Assembly: GCF_014168815.1 (NCBI RefSeq)
Contig: NZ_AP021974.1
Coordinates: forward strand, 62,001 to 126,000
Origin: Klebsiella sp. WP3-W18-ESBL-02
GTDB taxonomy: Bacteria; Pseudomonadota; Gammaproteobacteria; Enterobacterales; Enterobacteriaceae
DNA length: 64,000 bases
Reading direction: 5' to 3'
The notes beneath the pieces were generated by a model, which was given only the letters and a program-made list of their open reading frames with translations, was not told where the DNA came from and did not search any database. Positions 43,698 to 52,797 of this stretch are shown in pieces; position 1 is the first letter of the stretch, and each line of letters starts with the position of its first letter. The translations under genes and the position numbers were made by a program.

Positions 43698-44089
43698 TAG
43701 TCATTCTTGCCAAACAGCTGAGGCAGTTCATCAAACAACATCACATGGCGGGTGCGCTTTCCCTTGAAAATGCGCCTCATCACTGGCGTGAAATCCGCAG
43801 GCTCCCAGCCATAGGGCCACGTATAGAAGATTCCGGCTTTCAGCGTGTTATCTGGTCGTTCAGGGCCAGCGACGATACGTCTTACCTCCGCGCTCAGGGC
43901 CTCACCGCGCAGGCCGTACTGTCCCAGGTAACGACGCAGCCGCGTTCTCGGCATCCGCGGATCGGATTTCACGTAAGCATTAATATCCATATGCTGCGTG
44001 GCGGTGATGATATTCATGCCGTACTTGCGCATGGTGCTGAAAGCGGTGGCCATCACGTCTGTCTCTGGTTCGCCATCAGTTCTGTTCAT
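43694..44089 (-). CDS. Unknown plasmid protein
   Basis: 131 residues from ATG 44089, chosen because AAGGAAA precedes it (MNRTDGEPETDVMATAFSTM). Sequence such as SDPRMPRTRLRRYLGQYGLR and GIFYTWPYGWEPADFTPVMR gives no recognised domain. Confidence 0.55.
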   Translation of the reverse strand: MNRTDGEPETDVMATAFSTMRKYGMNIITATQHMDINAYVKSDPRMPRTRLRRYLGQYGLRGEALSAEVRRIVAGPERPDNTLKAGIFYTWPYGWEPADFTPVMRRIFKGKRTRHVMLFDELPQLFGKNDY

Positions 44090-44257
44090 CTGGTTTCCTT
44101 TTACTGACTTAAGGGTGTTTGTGTGAACCGTTCGTTTAAGCTGACCCCGCGAAAGCCTGCAGGGCATCCGCTCCGGAGGGCAGTTCATGCTGAGGGTTAA
44201 GCTCTGCGGCAATGCTTCGTTTTGACATCCTCGATGTCTTTCAGGGCGGGGAGGCTG

Positions 44258-44563
44258 TCAAATTCCCCAGAACATCAGGTTTATCGCATTTTTGATGTCA
44301 TTTTCCCGGTGGCTGAGATCGGCCACTTCCTCCCCGGTGACGGAGGACGTGACGCTGGCCATGTCCGTGGTCATCAGGCGGTAGCTTTCATCCCCGATGT
44401 GCACCACCGGATAGAGTTCACGGGAAACCTTATCCGACAGCAGCCGGGCGCTGGCCAGCGGGATCACCATCCGTCGCCCGGGGGTATCGATGATGTCACT
44501 CTGCACATCCACGAACAGACGATAGCGGCTCTCTCTTTTATAGGCATAAACCTTAAACTGCAT
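44258..44563 (-). CDS. ccdB: CcdB gyrase-poisoning toxin
   Basis: 101 residues (MQFKVYAYKRESRYRLFVDV; C-terminus INLMFWGI). The final Trp-Gly-Ile is the gyrase-contacting tail known to be needed for toxicity, and it is intact. Starts one base after the ccdA stop. Confidence 0.97.
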   Translation of the reverse strand: MQFKVYAYKRESRYRLFVDVQSDIIDTPGRRMVIPLASARLLSDKVSRELYPVVHIGDESYRLMTTDMASVTSSVTGEEVADLSHRENDIKNAINLMFWGI

Positions 44564-44564
44564 C

Positions 44565-44783
44565 TCACCAGTCCCTGTTTTCGTCGGCGAATGAACCGTT
44601 CATCTCAATAAAGCGGGCAACCTCGGCCATCCCTTCCTGATTTTCAGCCTGCCAGCGTTCGGAACGCAGACGACGGGCCTCATTCTGCATGGCCCTGTTC
44701 ACCAGGGCGGAGATATTGACGTCTGCGGATTTCAGTAACTGATAACTGTCGCTGTCTATGGTGACAGTGATGCGCTGCTTCAT
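44565..44783 (-). CDS. ccdA: CcdA antitoxin
   Basis: 72 residues from ATG 44783: ribbon-helix-helix N-terminus (MKQRITVTIDSDSYQLLKSA) and the toxin-binding tail (RWQAENQEGMAEVARFIEMN), ending RDW. Represses its own promoter and neutralises CcdB. Confidence 0.97.
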   Translation of the reverse strand: MKQRITVTIDSDSYQLLKSADVNISALVNRAMQNEARRLRSERWQAENQEGMAEVARFIEMNGSFADENRDW

Positions 44784-44800
44784 AATGCACTCCGGAATAC

Positions 44801-44825
44801 ATACTGATGATATGCATATCAGTAT
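44801..44825 (-). promoter_or_regulatory. ccd operator/promoter palindrome
   Basis: ATACTGATGATATGCATATC followed by AGTAT is an imperfect palindrome 18 bases upstream of ccdA, where the CcdAB repressor complex binds in F. Confidence 0.65.
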
Positions 44826-45216
44826 AGCGTAAGGATGCAGCTGACTCACGCCCGCCTGAAACATACTGTTATGTCGCCATTAATTTCACTTCGTGAAATT
44901 CACATACAAAATAATCACCTTAGAGATAACAAGCAGCCATACAGCCACGCCGTTAAATTACAGGACGGCCGTTCCGTCCGGATCCGACTTTTCGCGCTTT
45001 ACGAAGTTTCCGGAAGTGTGCCACGGTGAGAGAATAAGCAAAGCGGCGTTTTCCGGTGGTGAGCGGCCGGTCGCGGGGCAGGGGAGGGACACAACATATA
45101 GCGTCATCCTCAGCTGGTAACACCGCTACATCTTGTGTTTCCGGGCCGCTGCGCACCGGAGGCCGGAAAGCAGATCCGGAACTAGCTTTTTTCGGATCTC
45201 AGCAGAAAAAGAGAGA

Positions 45217-45352
45217 ACTATGTATAGGTTTAACATATCCATATGCCCCACATCTGCATAGGCCTGACATACGCATATACTTACCATCTGCATATGCTAT
45301 GACTATACATATGCTTTGCATCTGCATATACTGAACATAGTCATACAGGCCG
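45217..45352 (+). repeat. 34-bp direct repeats upstream of vapBC
   Basis: CATCTGCATA recurs at 45251, 45285 and 45319, exactly 34 bases apart, with a degenerate unit at 45217. Each unit carries a second word near ACATA-GCATA. The array ends just before vapB and is rich in CATATG. It could be the VapBC operator or an iteron/centromere array. The rest of 44826-45216 shows no gene. Confidence 0.75.
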
Positions 45353-45370
45353 GTCGGCCAGGAGGAAATG

Positions 45371-45601
45371 ATGAGAACTGTATCCATTTTTAAAAACGGC
45401 AATAACCGCGCCATTCGTCTGCCCCGCGATCTGGATTTTGAGGGAGTGAGCGAGCTGGAGATCGTCCGGGAAGGGGACAGCATTATTTTGCGTCCCGTCC
45501 GGCCGACCTGGGGCTCGTTCGCGCAGTTCGAGAAGGCAGACCCGGACTTTATGGCGGAGCGCGAGGACGTTGTCAGCGACGAAGGAAGATTTAACCTGTG
45601 A
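45371..45601 (+). CDS. vapB: VapB antitoxin
   Basis: 76 residues from ATG 45371 (a second ATG three bases upstream is equivalent) behind AGGAGGAA. AbrB/MazE-like swapped-hairpin N-terminus (TVSIFKNGNNRAIRLPRDLD) and an acidic toxin-binding tail. Overlaps vapC. Confidence 0.92.
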   Translation: MRTVSIFKNGNNRAIRLPRDLDFEGVSELEIVREGDSIILRPVRPTWGSFAQFEKADPDFMAEREDVVSDEGRFNL

Positions 45602-46014
45602 ACAAGATCTATATGCTCGACACCTGTATCTGCTCGTTCATCATGCGCGAGCAGCCTGAAGCGGTGCTGAAGCGCCTGGAGCAGGCGGTGCTGCGCGGCC
45701 AGCGCATCGTTGTCTCGGCCATCACTTATTCTGAAATGCGCTTCGGGGCCACCGGCCCGAAGGCCTCCCCGCGCCACGTCGAGCTGGTCGACGCGTTCTG
45801 CGCCCGCCTCGATGCCATCCTGCCCTGGGATCGCGCTGCGGTGGACGCCACCACGGAGATTAAGGTGGCGCTGCGAATGGCCGGGACGCCGATCGGCCCG
45901 AACGACACGGCCATTGCCGGGCACGCCATCGCCGCCGGTGCCGTGCTGGTGACGAATAATACGCGGGAATTTGAGCGGGTACCGGGTCTTGTGCTGGAAG
46001 ACTGGGTAAGATAA
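45598..46014 (+). CDS. vapC: VapC PIN-domain toxin
   Basis: 138 residues from GTG 45598. PIN-domain acidic residues in MLDTCICSFI, SAITYSEMRFG and GPNDTAIAGHAIA. VapC enzymes of this type cut initiator tRNA in enterobacteria. Coupled to vapB. Confidence 0.94.
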   Translation: MNKIYMLDTCICSFIMREQPEAVLKRLEQAVLRGQRIVVSAITYSEMRFGATGPKASPRHVELVDAFCARLDAILPWDRAAVDATTEIKVALRMAGTPIGPNDTAIAGHAIAAGAVLVTNNTREFERVPGLVLEDWVR

Positions 46015-46087
46015 CGCTGTAAAACAAAACAGGCGGTCTGGCGCAGCCGGACACTCTTTCAGTCAGCGGTATATAAAGGAATAAAAG

Positions 46088-46307
46088 ATGCCTCTGATCA
46101 CGCGGCTTATGCTGCAAAACTTTAAAAAGTTTCCGGAACTGGACCTGCGCTTCACTCATGACCGTAACATTCTGGTCGGGGACAATGAGTCCGGGAAAAG
46201 CACGATTCTGCTGGCCCTTGACCTTGTGCTGAGTGACAGCCGGCACCGGGTCGAGGCATTGGGTGTGGAATCGCTCCTGTCCCAGTCAGCAGTAAGGCAG
46301 TTTCAGG
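46088..46307 (+). pseudogene. OLD-family / AAA ATPase nuclease, 5' fragment
   Basis: About 73 residues remain: MPLITRLMLQNFKKFPELDL and the Walker A ILVGDNESGKSTILLALDL of SMC-like OLD nucleases, a group that includes anti-phage proteins. IS26 at 46308 removes the rest. Confidence 0.75.
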
Positions 46308-47127
46308 GGCACTGTTGCAAATAGTCGGTGGTGATAAACTTATCATCCCCTTTTGCTGATGGAGCTGCACATGAACCCATTCAAAGGCCGGCATTTTCAG
46401 CGTGACATCATTCTGTGGGCCGTACGCTGGTACTGCAAATACGGCATCAGTTACCGTGAGCTGCAGGAGATGCTGGCTGAACGCGGAGTGAATGTCGATC
46501 ACTCCACGATTTACCGCTGGGTTCAGCGTTATGCGCCTGAAATGGAAAAACGGCTGCGCTGGTACTGGCGTAACCCTTCCGATCTTTGCCCGTGGCACAT
46601 GGATGAAACCTACGTGAAGGTCAATGGCCGCTGGGCGTATCTGTACCGGGCCGTCGACAGCCGGGGCCGCACTGTCGATTTTTATCTCTCCTCCCGTCGT
46701 AACAGCAAAGCTGCATACCGGTTTCTGGGTAAAATCCTCAACAACGTGAAGAAGTGGCAGATCCCGCGATTCATCAACACGGATAAAGCGCCCGCCTATG
46801 GTCGCGCGCTTGCTCTGCTCAAACGCGAAGGCCGGTGCCCGTCTGACGTTGAACACCGACAGATTAAGTACCGGAACAACGTGATTGAATGCGATCATGG
46901 CAAACTGAAACGGATAATCGGCGCCACGCTGGGATTTAAATCCATGAAGACGGCTTACGCCACCATCAAAGGTATTGAGGTGATGCGTGCACTACGCAAA
47001 GGCCAGGCCTCAGCATTTTATTATGGTGATCCCCTGGGCGAAATGCGCCTGGTAAGCAGAGTTTTTGAAATGTAAGGCCTTTGAATAAGACAAAAGGCTG
47101 CCTCATCGCTAACTTTGCAACAGTGCC
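46308..47127 (+). mobile_element. IS26 copy 4
   Basis: 820 bp, intact ends. Flanks gtttcagg and cattacgt differ. Truncates the OLD-type gene on the left and a second tnpA copy on the right. Confidence 0.97.
46371..47075 (+). CDS. tnpA: IS26 transposase
   Basis: 234 residues, same translation as the copy at 4120-4824 (Gly184 form). Confidence 0.97.
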   Translation: MNPFKGRHFQRDIILWAVRWYCKYGISYRELQEMLAERGVNVDHSTIYRWVQRYAPEMEKRLRWYWRNPSDLCPWHMDETYVKVNGRWAYLYRAVDSRGRTVDFYLSSRRNSKAAYRFLGKILNNVKKWQIPRFINTDKAPAYGRALALLKREGRCPSDVEHRQIKYRNNVIECDHGKLKRIIGATLGFKSMKTAYATIKGIEVMRALRKGQASAFYYGDPLGEMRLVSRVFEM

Positions 47128-48713
47128 CATTACGTTCCGGTGATATCTGGGTAAAAGGATCGCGCCGCTACAAAAATTTTGATGATTATCTCATCCCGAC
47201 TGCTGAGTTTGAGAAATCCCGACATAATGACCAGTTACAGTTGGCCGTTCAGACCGATAGCCAGGCATACCTTCAGGCCCGTATGACTCTTCTTGCATCT
47301 CGGCTGGAAGAAGTTAACGCGATGGCGCTTGCCGGTGATTTGCCCGATGTAGATATCTCAGATAAAGGCGTAAAAATCACTCCACTGGAGAACAGCGTTC
47401 CTTCAGGTGTTTCGCCCTTTGCAGATTTGGTCTATGGCATGCTTCCCCATCCGAAAATTACGGAGATACTGGAAGAAGTTGATAGCTGGACGGGATTTAC
47501 GCGTCACTTCGCGCACCTCAAAAATAATAACGTCAGACCAAAAGACGGAAGACTGTTGCTGACCACCATTCTGGCTGACGGCATCAACCTTGGGCTGACA
47601 AAAATGGCGGAATCCTGCCCTGGGGCCACAAGATCGTCACTCGAAGGTATTCAGGCATGGTACATCAGGGATGAAACTTATTCAGCGGCACTGGCCGAGC
47701 TGGTCAACGCACAGAAAGAGCGGCCTCTGGCCGCATTCTGGGGCGACGGGACAACATCGTCGTCAGACGGGCAGAACTTTCGGGTAGGCAGTCACGGACG
47801 TTATGCCGGTCAGGTCAATCTTAAATATGGTCAGGAGCCGGGCGTGCAGATTTATACGCATATCTCAGACCAATACAGCCCGTTCTACGCCAAAGTGATC
47901 AGCCGGGTGCGCGACTCAACCCACGTGCTTGATGGCCTGCTGTACCATGAAAGCGATCTGGAAATTACCGAGCATTACACCGATACCGCAGGCTTCACTG
48001 AACATGTTTTCGCCCTGATGCACCTGCTGGGATTCGCTTTTGCGCCAAGGATCCGTGATCTTCATGACAAGCGGCTGTTTATTCATGGAAAGGCCGAGCG
48101 CTATCCGGGGCTTCAGTCTGTCATATCAACAACCTGCCTAAATATCAAAGACATTGAGTCGCACTGGGATGAGGTATTGCGCCTGGCAACCTCGATTAAG
48201 CAGGGGACAGTCACCGCATCACTGATGATGAAAAAGTTAGCCAGTTACCCAAAACAGAATGGACTTGCCAAAGCGCTGAGAGAGATTGGCCGCATCGAAC
48301 GGACACTATTTATGCTGGACTGGTTCCGTGATCCCGGTCTGCGCCGACGCGTGCAGGCGGGGCTGAATAAGGGTGAGGCCCGTAATGCCCTTGCGCGAGC
48401 GGTCTTTTTGCACCGTCTGGGTGAAATAAGGGATCGTGGGCTGGAGAATCAGAGTTATCGCGCCAGCGGGCTGACATTACTGACAGCAGCGATCACGTTG
48501 TGGAACACGGTATATATAGAAAGAGCTATTGAGTCACTAAAACGAAAGGGTATCCCGATAAATGAGCAACTGGTCTCTCATCTTTCTCCCCTGGGCTGGG
48601 AACATATCAATCTGAGTGGAGATTACGTCTGGCGTAATAATCTTAAGCTGGGATCCGGAAAATACCGCTCATTACGTACAGTCGATACCGCTTTGTACAA
48701 AAAACAGTCTTAG
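47128..48713 (+). pseudogene. tnpA: tnpA 3' half, Tn3 family (second copy)
   Basis: Residues from about 468 onwards of the TnpA encoded at 30696-33680, in the opposite orientation. I see one amino-acid difference (NNNVRPK here, NNNIRPK there). The 5' half has been replaced by IS26. With the downstream IS110 it forms a 2.95-kb inverted repeat of 29333-32281. Confidence 0.92.
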
Positions 48714-48731
48714 CGTGGGATAATTAATGAG

Positions 48732-50048
48732 ATGGTCACTCCCTCCTTCCCGGTACTATGCTGAGGACAGGCTTTCATTCGGAGAACTATCATGGAAAAC
48801 ATTGCGCTCATTGGTATCGATCTGGGTAAAAACTCTTTCCATATTCATTGCCAGGATCGTCGCGGGAAGGCTGTTTACCGTAAAAAATTTACCCGGCCAA
48901 AGTTGATCGAATTTTTGGCGACATGCCCCGCTACAACCATCGCAATGGAAGCCTGTGGCGGTTCTCACTTTATGGCACGCAAGTTGGAAGAGTTGGGGCA
49001 TTCCCCAAAGCTGATATCACCACAATTTGTCCGCCCGTTCGTTAAAAGCAATAAAAACGACTTTGTCGACGCCGAAGCTATTTGTGAAGCTGCATCGCGT
49101 CCGTCTATGCGTTTTGTGCAACCCAGAACGGAATCTCAGCAGGCAATGCGGGCTCTGCATCGTGTCCGTGAATCCCTGGTTCAGGATAAGGTAAAAACAA
49201 CCAATCAAATGCATGCTTTTCTGCTGGAATTTGGCATTAGCGTTCCCCGAGGAGCTGCCGTTATTAGCCGACTGAGTACCCTTCTTGAGGACAATAGTTT
49301 GCCTCTTTACCTCAGCCAGTTATTGCTGAAATTACAACAGCATTATCACTATCTTGTTGAGCAGATTAAAGATTTGGAATCCCAGTTGAAACGAAAGTTG
49401 GACGAAGATGAGGTTGGACAGCGCTTGCTGAGCATTCCCTGCGTCGGAACACTGACAGCGAGTACTATTTCAACTGAGATTGGCGACGGGAAGCAGTACG
49501 CCAGCAGCCGTGACTTTGCGGCGGCAACAGGGCTTGTACCTCGGCAGTACAGCACGGGAGGTAGGACGACATTGCTGGGAATTAGTAAGCGAGGTAATAA
49601 AAAGATCCGAACTTTGTTGGTTCAGTGTGCCAGGGTATTCATACAAAAACTGGAACACCAGTCTGGAAAATTGGCCGACTGGGTCAGGGATTTACTGTGC
49701 CGGAAAAGCAACTTTGTCGTCACTTGTGCTCTGGCAAACAAGCTGGCCAGAATAGCCTGGGCCCTAACGGCACGACAGCAAACTTATGTAGCATAACGGC
49801 AGAAATACACCGGTTTAAAGAATTACTGATCTGGTTTTGCGAATACTGATATTGATGATACTAACGGCCCACCGGCCTGTTGAGGAACCTGTAAAACGGA
49901 AAGGCTCATTGAAGCCGTATATTTTCTGGAGGTTCATCAGGCGCGGAACTCATCAAGGCGCGGGAATAAAATCCCATTCAGACGCCGGATAGATTCAAGC
50001 AAGCCAACTTGTCGTCAAAATCGGTGTTGCAAAAACGGGAGTGACCAT
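48732..50048 (+). mobile_element. IS110-family element copy 2
   Basis: Same 12-bp inverted ends as copy 1 (ATGGTCACTCCC / GGGAGTGACCAT), 1317 bp, again inside a Tn3-type terminal repeat whose outer end ccaagcggacccc finishes at 50073. Confidence 0.88.
48792..49796 (+). CDS. IS110-family transposase
   Basis: 334 residues, same translation as the copy at 29613-30617. Confidence 0.93.
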   Translation: MENIALIGIDLGKNSFHIHCQDRRGKAVYRKKFTRPKLIEFLATCPATTIAMEACGGSHFMARKLEELGHSPKLISPQFVRPFVKSNKNDFVDAEAICEAASRPSMRFVQPRTESQQAMRALHRVRESLVQDKVKTTNQMHAFLLEFGISVPRGAAVISRLSTLLEDNSLPLYLSQLLLKLQQHYHYLVEQIKDLESQLKRKLDEDEVGQRLLSIPCVGTLTASTISTEIGDGKQYASSRDFAAATGLVPRQYSTGGRTTLLGISKRGNKKIRTLLVQCARVFIQKLEHQSGKLADWVRDLLCRKSNFVVTCALANKLARIAWALTARQQTYVA

Positions 50049-50082
50049 AGATTCCGTTTTCCAAGCGGACCCCAATTAACAC

Positions 50083-50111
50083 TTGCCAACCTATCTACTG
50101 GTTGGTAGATT
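50083..50111 (+). promoter_or_regulatory. Promoter with TetR-type box 4
   Basis: TTGCCA (50083-50088) and TAGATT (50106-50111) are 17 bases apart, and the box AACCTATCTACTGGTTGGTA occupies the spacer. Repressor binding here would block RNA polymerase directly. Drives the DUF1471 gene and probably the tetR gene. Confidence 0.75.
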
Positions 50112-50170
50112 TGATTTTAACAACACGACACACAAACAAAAACACACAACAGAACATCAGGAGCGTCATC

Positions 50171-50437
50171 ATGAAAAACATCATCAAAACCACCCTTGCC
50201 ATCATCGCCCTGTCCGCCAGCGCACTGAGCTATGCCGCCAGCCCGCAAATGGTTTCCCGCAGCGAAGCAGCATCGCTGCAAAAAATTGGGGTGGTCTCTT
50301 CCGGTGGCTTCACCACCCTGGATGACCTGGTGGCCTCACTGGATATGAAAGCCGCTGATGCCGGGGCCACACACTACCGCATCACCAGTGCCACCGGTAT
50401 GAATAAACTTTCCGGTACCGCTGTCCTGTATCGTTGA
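50171..50437 (+). CDS. DUF1471 periplasmic protein (BhsA/McbA/RclB-like)
   Basis: 88 residues: signal peptide (TTLAIIALSASALSYAA) and a DUF1471 domain (KIGVVSSGGFTTLDDLVASL; THYRITSATGMNKLSGTAVL). E. coli relatives include BhsA, McbA and the bleach-induced RclB (YkgI). Role is stress-linked but biochemically unclear. A long hairpin separates it from tetR. Confidence 0.88.
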   Translation: MKNIIKTTLAIIALSASALSYAASPQMVSRSEAASLQKIGVVSSGGFTTLDDLVASLDMKAADAGATHYRITSATGMNKLSGTAVLYR

Positions 50438-50453
50438 ATACCCGTTACCCTCG

Positions 50454-50493
50454 CAACTGCGCCCGGAACCCTTCTGGTTTCCGGGCGCAGTTG
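50454..50493 (+). terminator. 15-bp perfect hairpin between DUF1471 gene and tetR
   Basis: CAACTGCGCCCGGAA and its exact inverse TTCCGGGCGCAGTTG flank a 10-base loop. No T-run follows. It could be an attenuator that sets the tetR level, or it could stabilise the mRNA. Confidence 0.6.
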
Positions 50494-50533
50494 TGTCTGA
50501 ATAACAGGCACCCGCAGGTGCCAGGAGAACATT

Positions 50534-51091
50534 ATGTCCACCCATGACAGTCTGATTGAACTGACTGATACCCTTATCCAGCAGAACGGCTACCAGGGCT
50601 TCAGCTATGCTGATCTCGCTGACGGTCTGGGAATACGGAAGGCCAGTATCCATTACCATTTTCAGACCAAAACCGACCTCGGGCTTGCCTATTGTGAATA
50701 CAAGGAGGCCAGCCTGCTGAAACTGGAAGCTGCCCTGTTACAGCTGCCACCGGGTAAAGCCCGTCTGCAGGGTTATATGGACGCATTTCTCAAATGCGCC
50801 GACAGCGGCCAGATGTGTGGCATTCACGCCATGCTGTCCGACAGCGCCCTGTTTGAAGAACCTCTTCAGAAAGCCACCTCACGACTGGCACAAACCGACC
50901 TGCGCATCCTGACCAGTGTGCTGGTTTCGGGTCGTGAAAGCGGTGAACTGGCTTTTACTGCTGAGCCGGCTGACGTGGCCATTATCATCGGCAGCGCCAT
51001 TAAAGGGGCCCTGATGCTCAATCGGATCCCTCCTCATGATGCCTGTTCCCGCACCATGAGCGCGCTTATTCAGCTACTCTCCCGCCCGTAA
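50534..51091 (+). CDS. TetR-family regulator of the Msr cluster
   Basis: 185 residues with N-terminal HTH (QGFSYADLADGLGIRKASIH; YHFQTKTDLGLAYCEYK). The recognition helix closely matches the regulator at 35308. Several Cys residues (FLKCADSGQMCGIHAML) could sense oxidants. The gap to the next gene contains a hairpin and promoter/box 5. Confidence 0.87.
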   Translation: MSTHDSLIELTDTLIQQNGYQGFSYADLADGLGIRKASIHYHFQTKTDLGLAYCEYKEASLLKLEAALLQLPPGKARLQGYMDAFLKCADSGQMCGIHAMLSDSALFEEPLQKATSRLAQTDLRILTSVLVSGRESGELAFTAEPADVAIIIGSAIKGALMLNRIPPHDACSRTMSALIQLLSRP

Positions 51092-51103
51092 AGCCACGCC
51101 TGT

Positions 51104-51130
51104 GGCTGCCCCGGTTTAACCGGGGCAGCC
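51104..51130 (+). terminator. Hairpin after tetR
   Basis: GGCTGCCCCGG-tttaa-CCGGGGCAGCC, a perfect 11-bp stem followed by an A-rich stretch. Likely a transcript end, possibly acting on both strands. Confidence 0.6.
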
Positions 51131-51223
51131 AGCACTCAAAAAAATCACCGCTGACAACGCCTGTATTCCGGGGGCCTCAGAAGACATTAAGACTTTCCTT
51201 GCGTTTAATTTCCAGTTACCCCT

Positions 51224-51251
51224 TGCCAATCTATCTACTGGTAGGTAGAAT
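51224..51251 (+). promoter_or_regulatory. Promoter with TetR-type box 5
   Basis: TTGCCA and TAGAAT are 17 bases apart with AATCTATCTACTGGTAGGTA between them, the same design as box 4. Drives the DUF1471-like / RclC-like / msrBA operon. Confidence 0.75.
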
Positions 51252-51303
51252 AAATATTAACAACACGACAACACAATAAAACAGACATGCAGGGGGCATC
51301 ATC

Positions 51304-51564
51304 ATGAAAGCACTTATCAACGACGTTATCGCTGTCTTCACCCGTAAAGCCCATGGACCGGTCATCATCAAATCCGATCTTACTGAGGAAGAAAAAGCAG
51401 CTCTGGTACCGGTCCGTACACTCTCTGTTGGCTGGGTGTCTTCCGTGGATGAGCTGGAGCGGGAGGTTATCCGCGAAGCCCTTGAACATGGCGCTGCCGC
51501 TTATCTGATTTCTGAGCTTGAGCAGGCCCGTTTCGTTCATGCCCGCGCCACGCTGTTTGCATAA
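51304..51564 (+). CDS. DUF1471-like protein without signal peptide
   Basis: 86 residues. RTLSVGWVSSVDELEREVIR and EHGAAAYLISELEQARFVHA then RATLF follow the strand-helix-strand plan of DUF1471, but no export signal is present, so it should be cytosolic. The family call is by pattern only. First gene of the operon behind box 5. Confidence 0.6.
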   Translation: MKALINDVIAVFTRKAHGPVIIKSDLTEEEKAALVPVRTLSVGWVSSVDELEREVIREALEHGAAAYLISELEQARFVHARATLFA

Positions 51565-51594
51565 ACACAAAACGAAAATAAAAGGACACACACC

Positions 51595-52101
51595 ATGAAA
51601 AATAACGTCGAGACACAACTGCGCCGGTTACTTCGTAAAACGTCAGGCCTGGACATTATGGTTCTGCGGCTGTCAGTGATTTTCATCTTCGCCCTGTTTG
51701 GCACCTACAAATGGTTTGCCTTCGAGGCCAATGCCCTTCACCACCTGCTGCCAGGCACCTGGCTCGGTGCGCTGTATCCGGCTCTCGGCGTTCAGGGGCT
51801 CAGCTACGCACTCGGCGTGGTGGAAAATATCACCCTTCTGGCCCTGATTGCCGGATTTTTCCGGCCGGCAGTGGGTGCAGCAGGCGCCCTGATGGTGGCA
51901 GGCACCGGCATCGTCACCCTGAGCCTTCTGCCGCAGCTGGGTCGCATTGACAGCTTCATTATCAAGGATGTTCTTCTGATTGGGGCTGGACTGGTGCTGT
52001 TGCGTCATGACCTGCGACGGACACTGATTAACCGGAGGGCGAAGCAACTCAGCGCCGTGCACAAACCCCGCTCGTCTGACGCATTGTCAGCCATGGGGTG
52101 A
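51595..52101 (+). CDS. RclC-like (DUF417 / YkgB) membrane protein
   Basis: 168 residues, four membrane segments. RLSVIFIFALFGTYKWFAFE, LSYALGVVENITLLALIAG and RIDSFIIKDVLLIGAGLVLL fit the YkgB/DUF417 family, which includes the E. coli reactive-chlorine resistance protein RclC. In E. coli rclB (DUF1471) and rclC are adjacent, as DUF1471-like and DUF417 genes are here; no RclA flavoprotein is present. Confidence 0.8.
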   Translation: MKNNVETQLRRLLRKTSGLDIMVLRLSVIFIFALFGTYKWFAFEANALHHLLPGTWLGALYPALGVQGLSYALGVVENITLLALIAGFFRPAVGAAGALMVAGTGIVTLSLLPQLGRIDSFIIKDVLLIGAGLVLLRHDLRRTLINRRAKQLSAVHKPRSSDALSAMG

Positions 52102-52162
52102 CCCTGAATTACGCAGCAGCCTGATATTTCTGGCCAGCAAATATGACACCACTCCCGGGTTC

Positions 52163-52312
52163 ATGGTGAGAGGCATGGAAGCCGCCTTTCGGGCGGGGAT
52201 CACTCCCCGCTACTTTTTAGAGCGCTACCTGGAAAATAAGTCGCTCCCCGCCAACCCGGACTTTGAAAAACACTATCTGGATCTTATTCATGAGCAGGAC
52301 CCGTCCCGGTGA
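52163..52312 (+). CDS. Short reading frame between rclC-like gene and msrB
   Basis: 49 codons from ATG 52163 (MVRGMEAAFRAGITPRYFLE; final DLIHEQDPSR). The same frame is open upstream without a start (RSSLIFLASKYDTTPGF), so it may be the tail of a decayed gene rather than a complete one. No clear ribosome site. Conserved in both copies of the repeat. Confidence 0.35.
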   Translation: MVRGMEAAFRAGITPRYFLERYLENKSLPANPDFEKHYLDLIHEQDPSR

Positions 52313-52335
52313 GTGAGATTTGTCAGGAGAGCGAT

Positions 52336-52797
52336 ATGAACAAACCGTATAAAAAAGACCCACAGACCATTCAGGCACTGACGGAACTGCAGTTCAGCGT
52401 CACCCAGAAAAGCGCCACTGAGCGCCCGTTTACCGGAGAATATGACGACCACTTTGAGGACGGACTGTACGTGGATATCGTCTCCGGTGAGCCACTGTTC
52501 TCGTCGAAGGACAAATTTGATTCGGGCTGTGGCTGGCCGGCATTCAGCAAACCAGTGGAAAACAACGTCCGCAACCTGAGCGACCTCAGTCACGGCATGG
52601 TGCGTACTGAAGTGCGTTCCCATCACGGTGACAGCCATCTGGGACACGTCTTCCCTGACGGGCCACAGGATACCGGTGGATTACGTTACTGCATTAACTC
52701 GGCTTCACTGCGTTTTATCCCGAAAGGCGCTCTGGAAACAGAAGGATACGGTGAATTTCTTCCCCTGTTTGAGAAAGGAGATAAGCATGAAAACTGA
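52336..52797 (+). CDS. msrB: MsrB methionine-R-sulfoxide reductase (copy A)
   Basis: 153 residues from ATG 52336 behind CAGGAGA. MsrB core DSGCGWPAFSKPV and LGHVFPDGPQDTGGLRYCIN with the catalytic Cys in RYC. The CxxC pairs that hold zinc in E. coli MsrB are missing (VDIVSGEPLF and RSHHGDSHLGH instead), so this is a zinc-free form. Overlaps msrA by 11 bases. Differs from copy B at two residues (Arg/His and His/Arg). Confidence 0.92.
   Translation: MNKPYKKDPQTIQALTELQFSVTQKSATERPFTGEYDDHFEDGLYVDIVSGEPLFSSKDKFDSGCGWPAFSKPVENNVRNLSDLSHGMVRTEVRSHHGDSHLGHVFPDGPQDTGGLRYCINSASLRFIPKGALETEGYGEFLPLFEKGDKHEN

Noticed and set aside
46152..46898. About 200-250-codon frames antisense to each IS26 tnpA
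   Set aside because: They are mirror frames of a conserved transposase and change their C-termini with whatever flanks each IS26.
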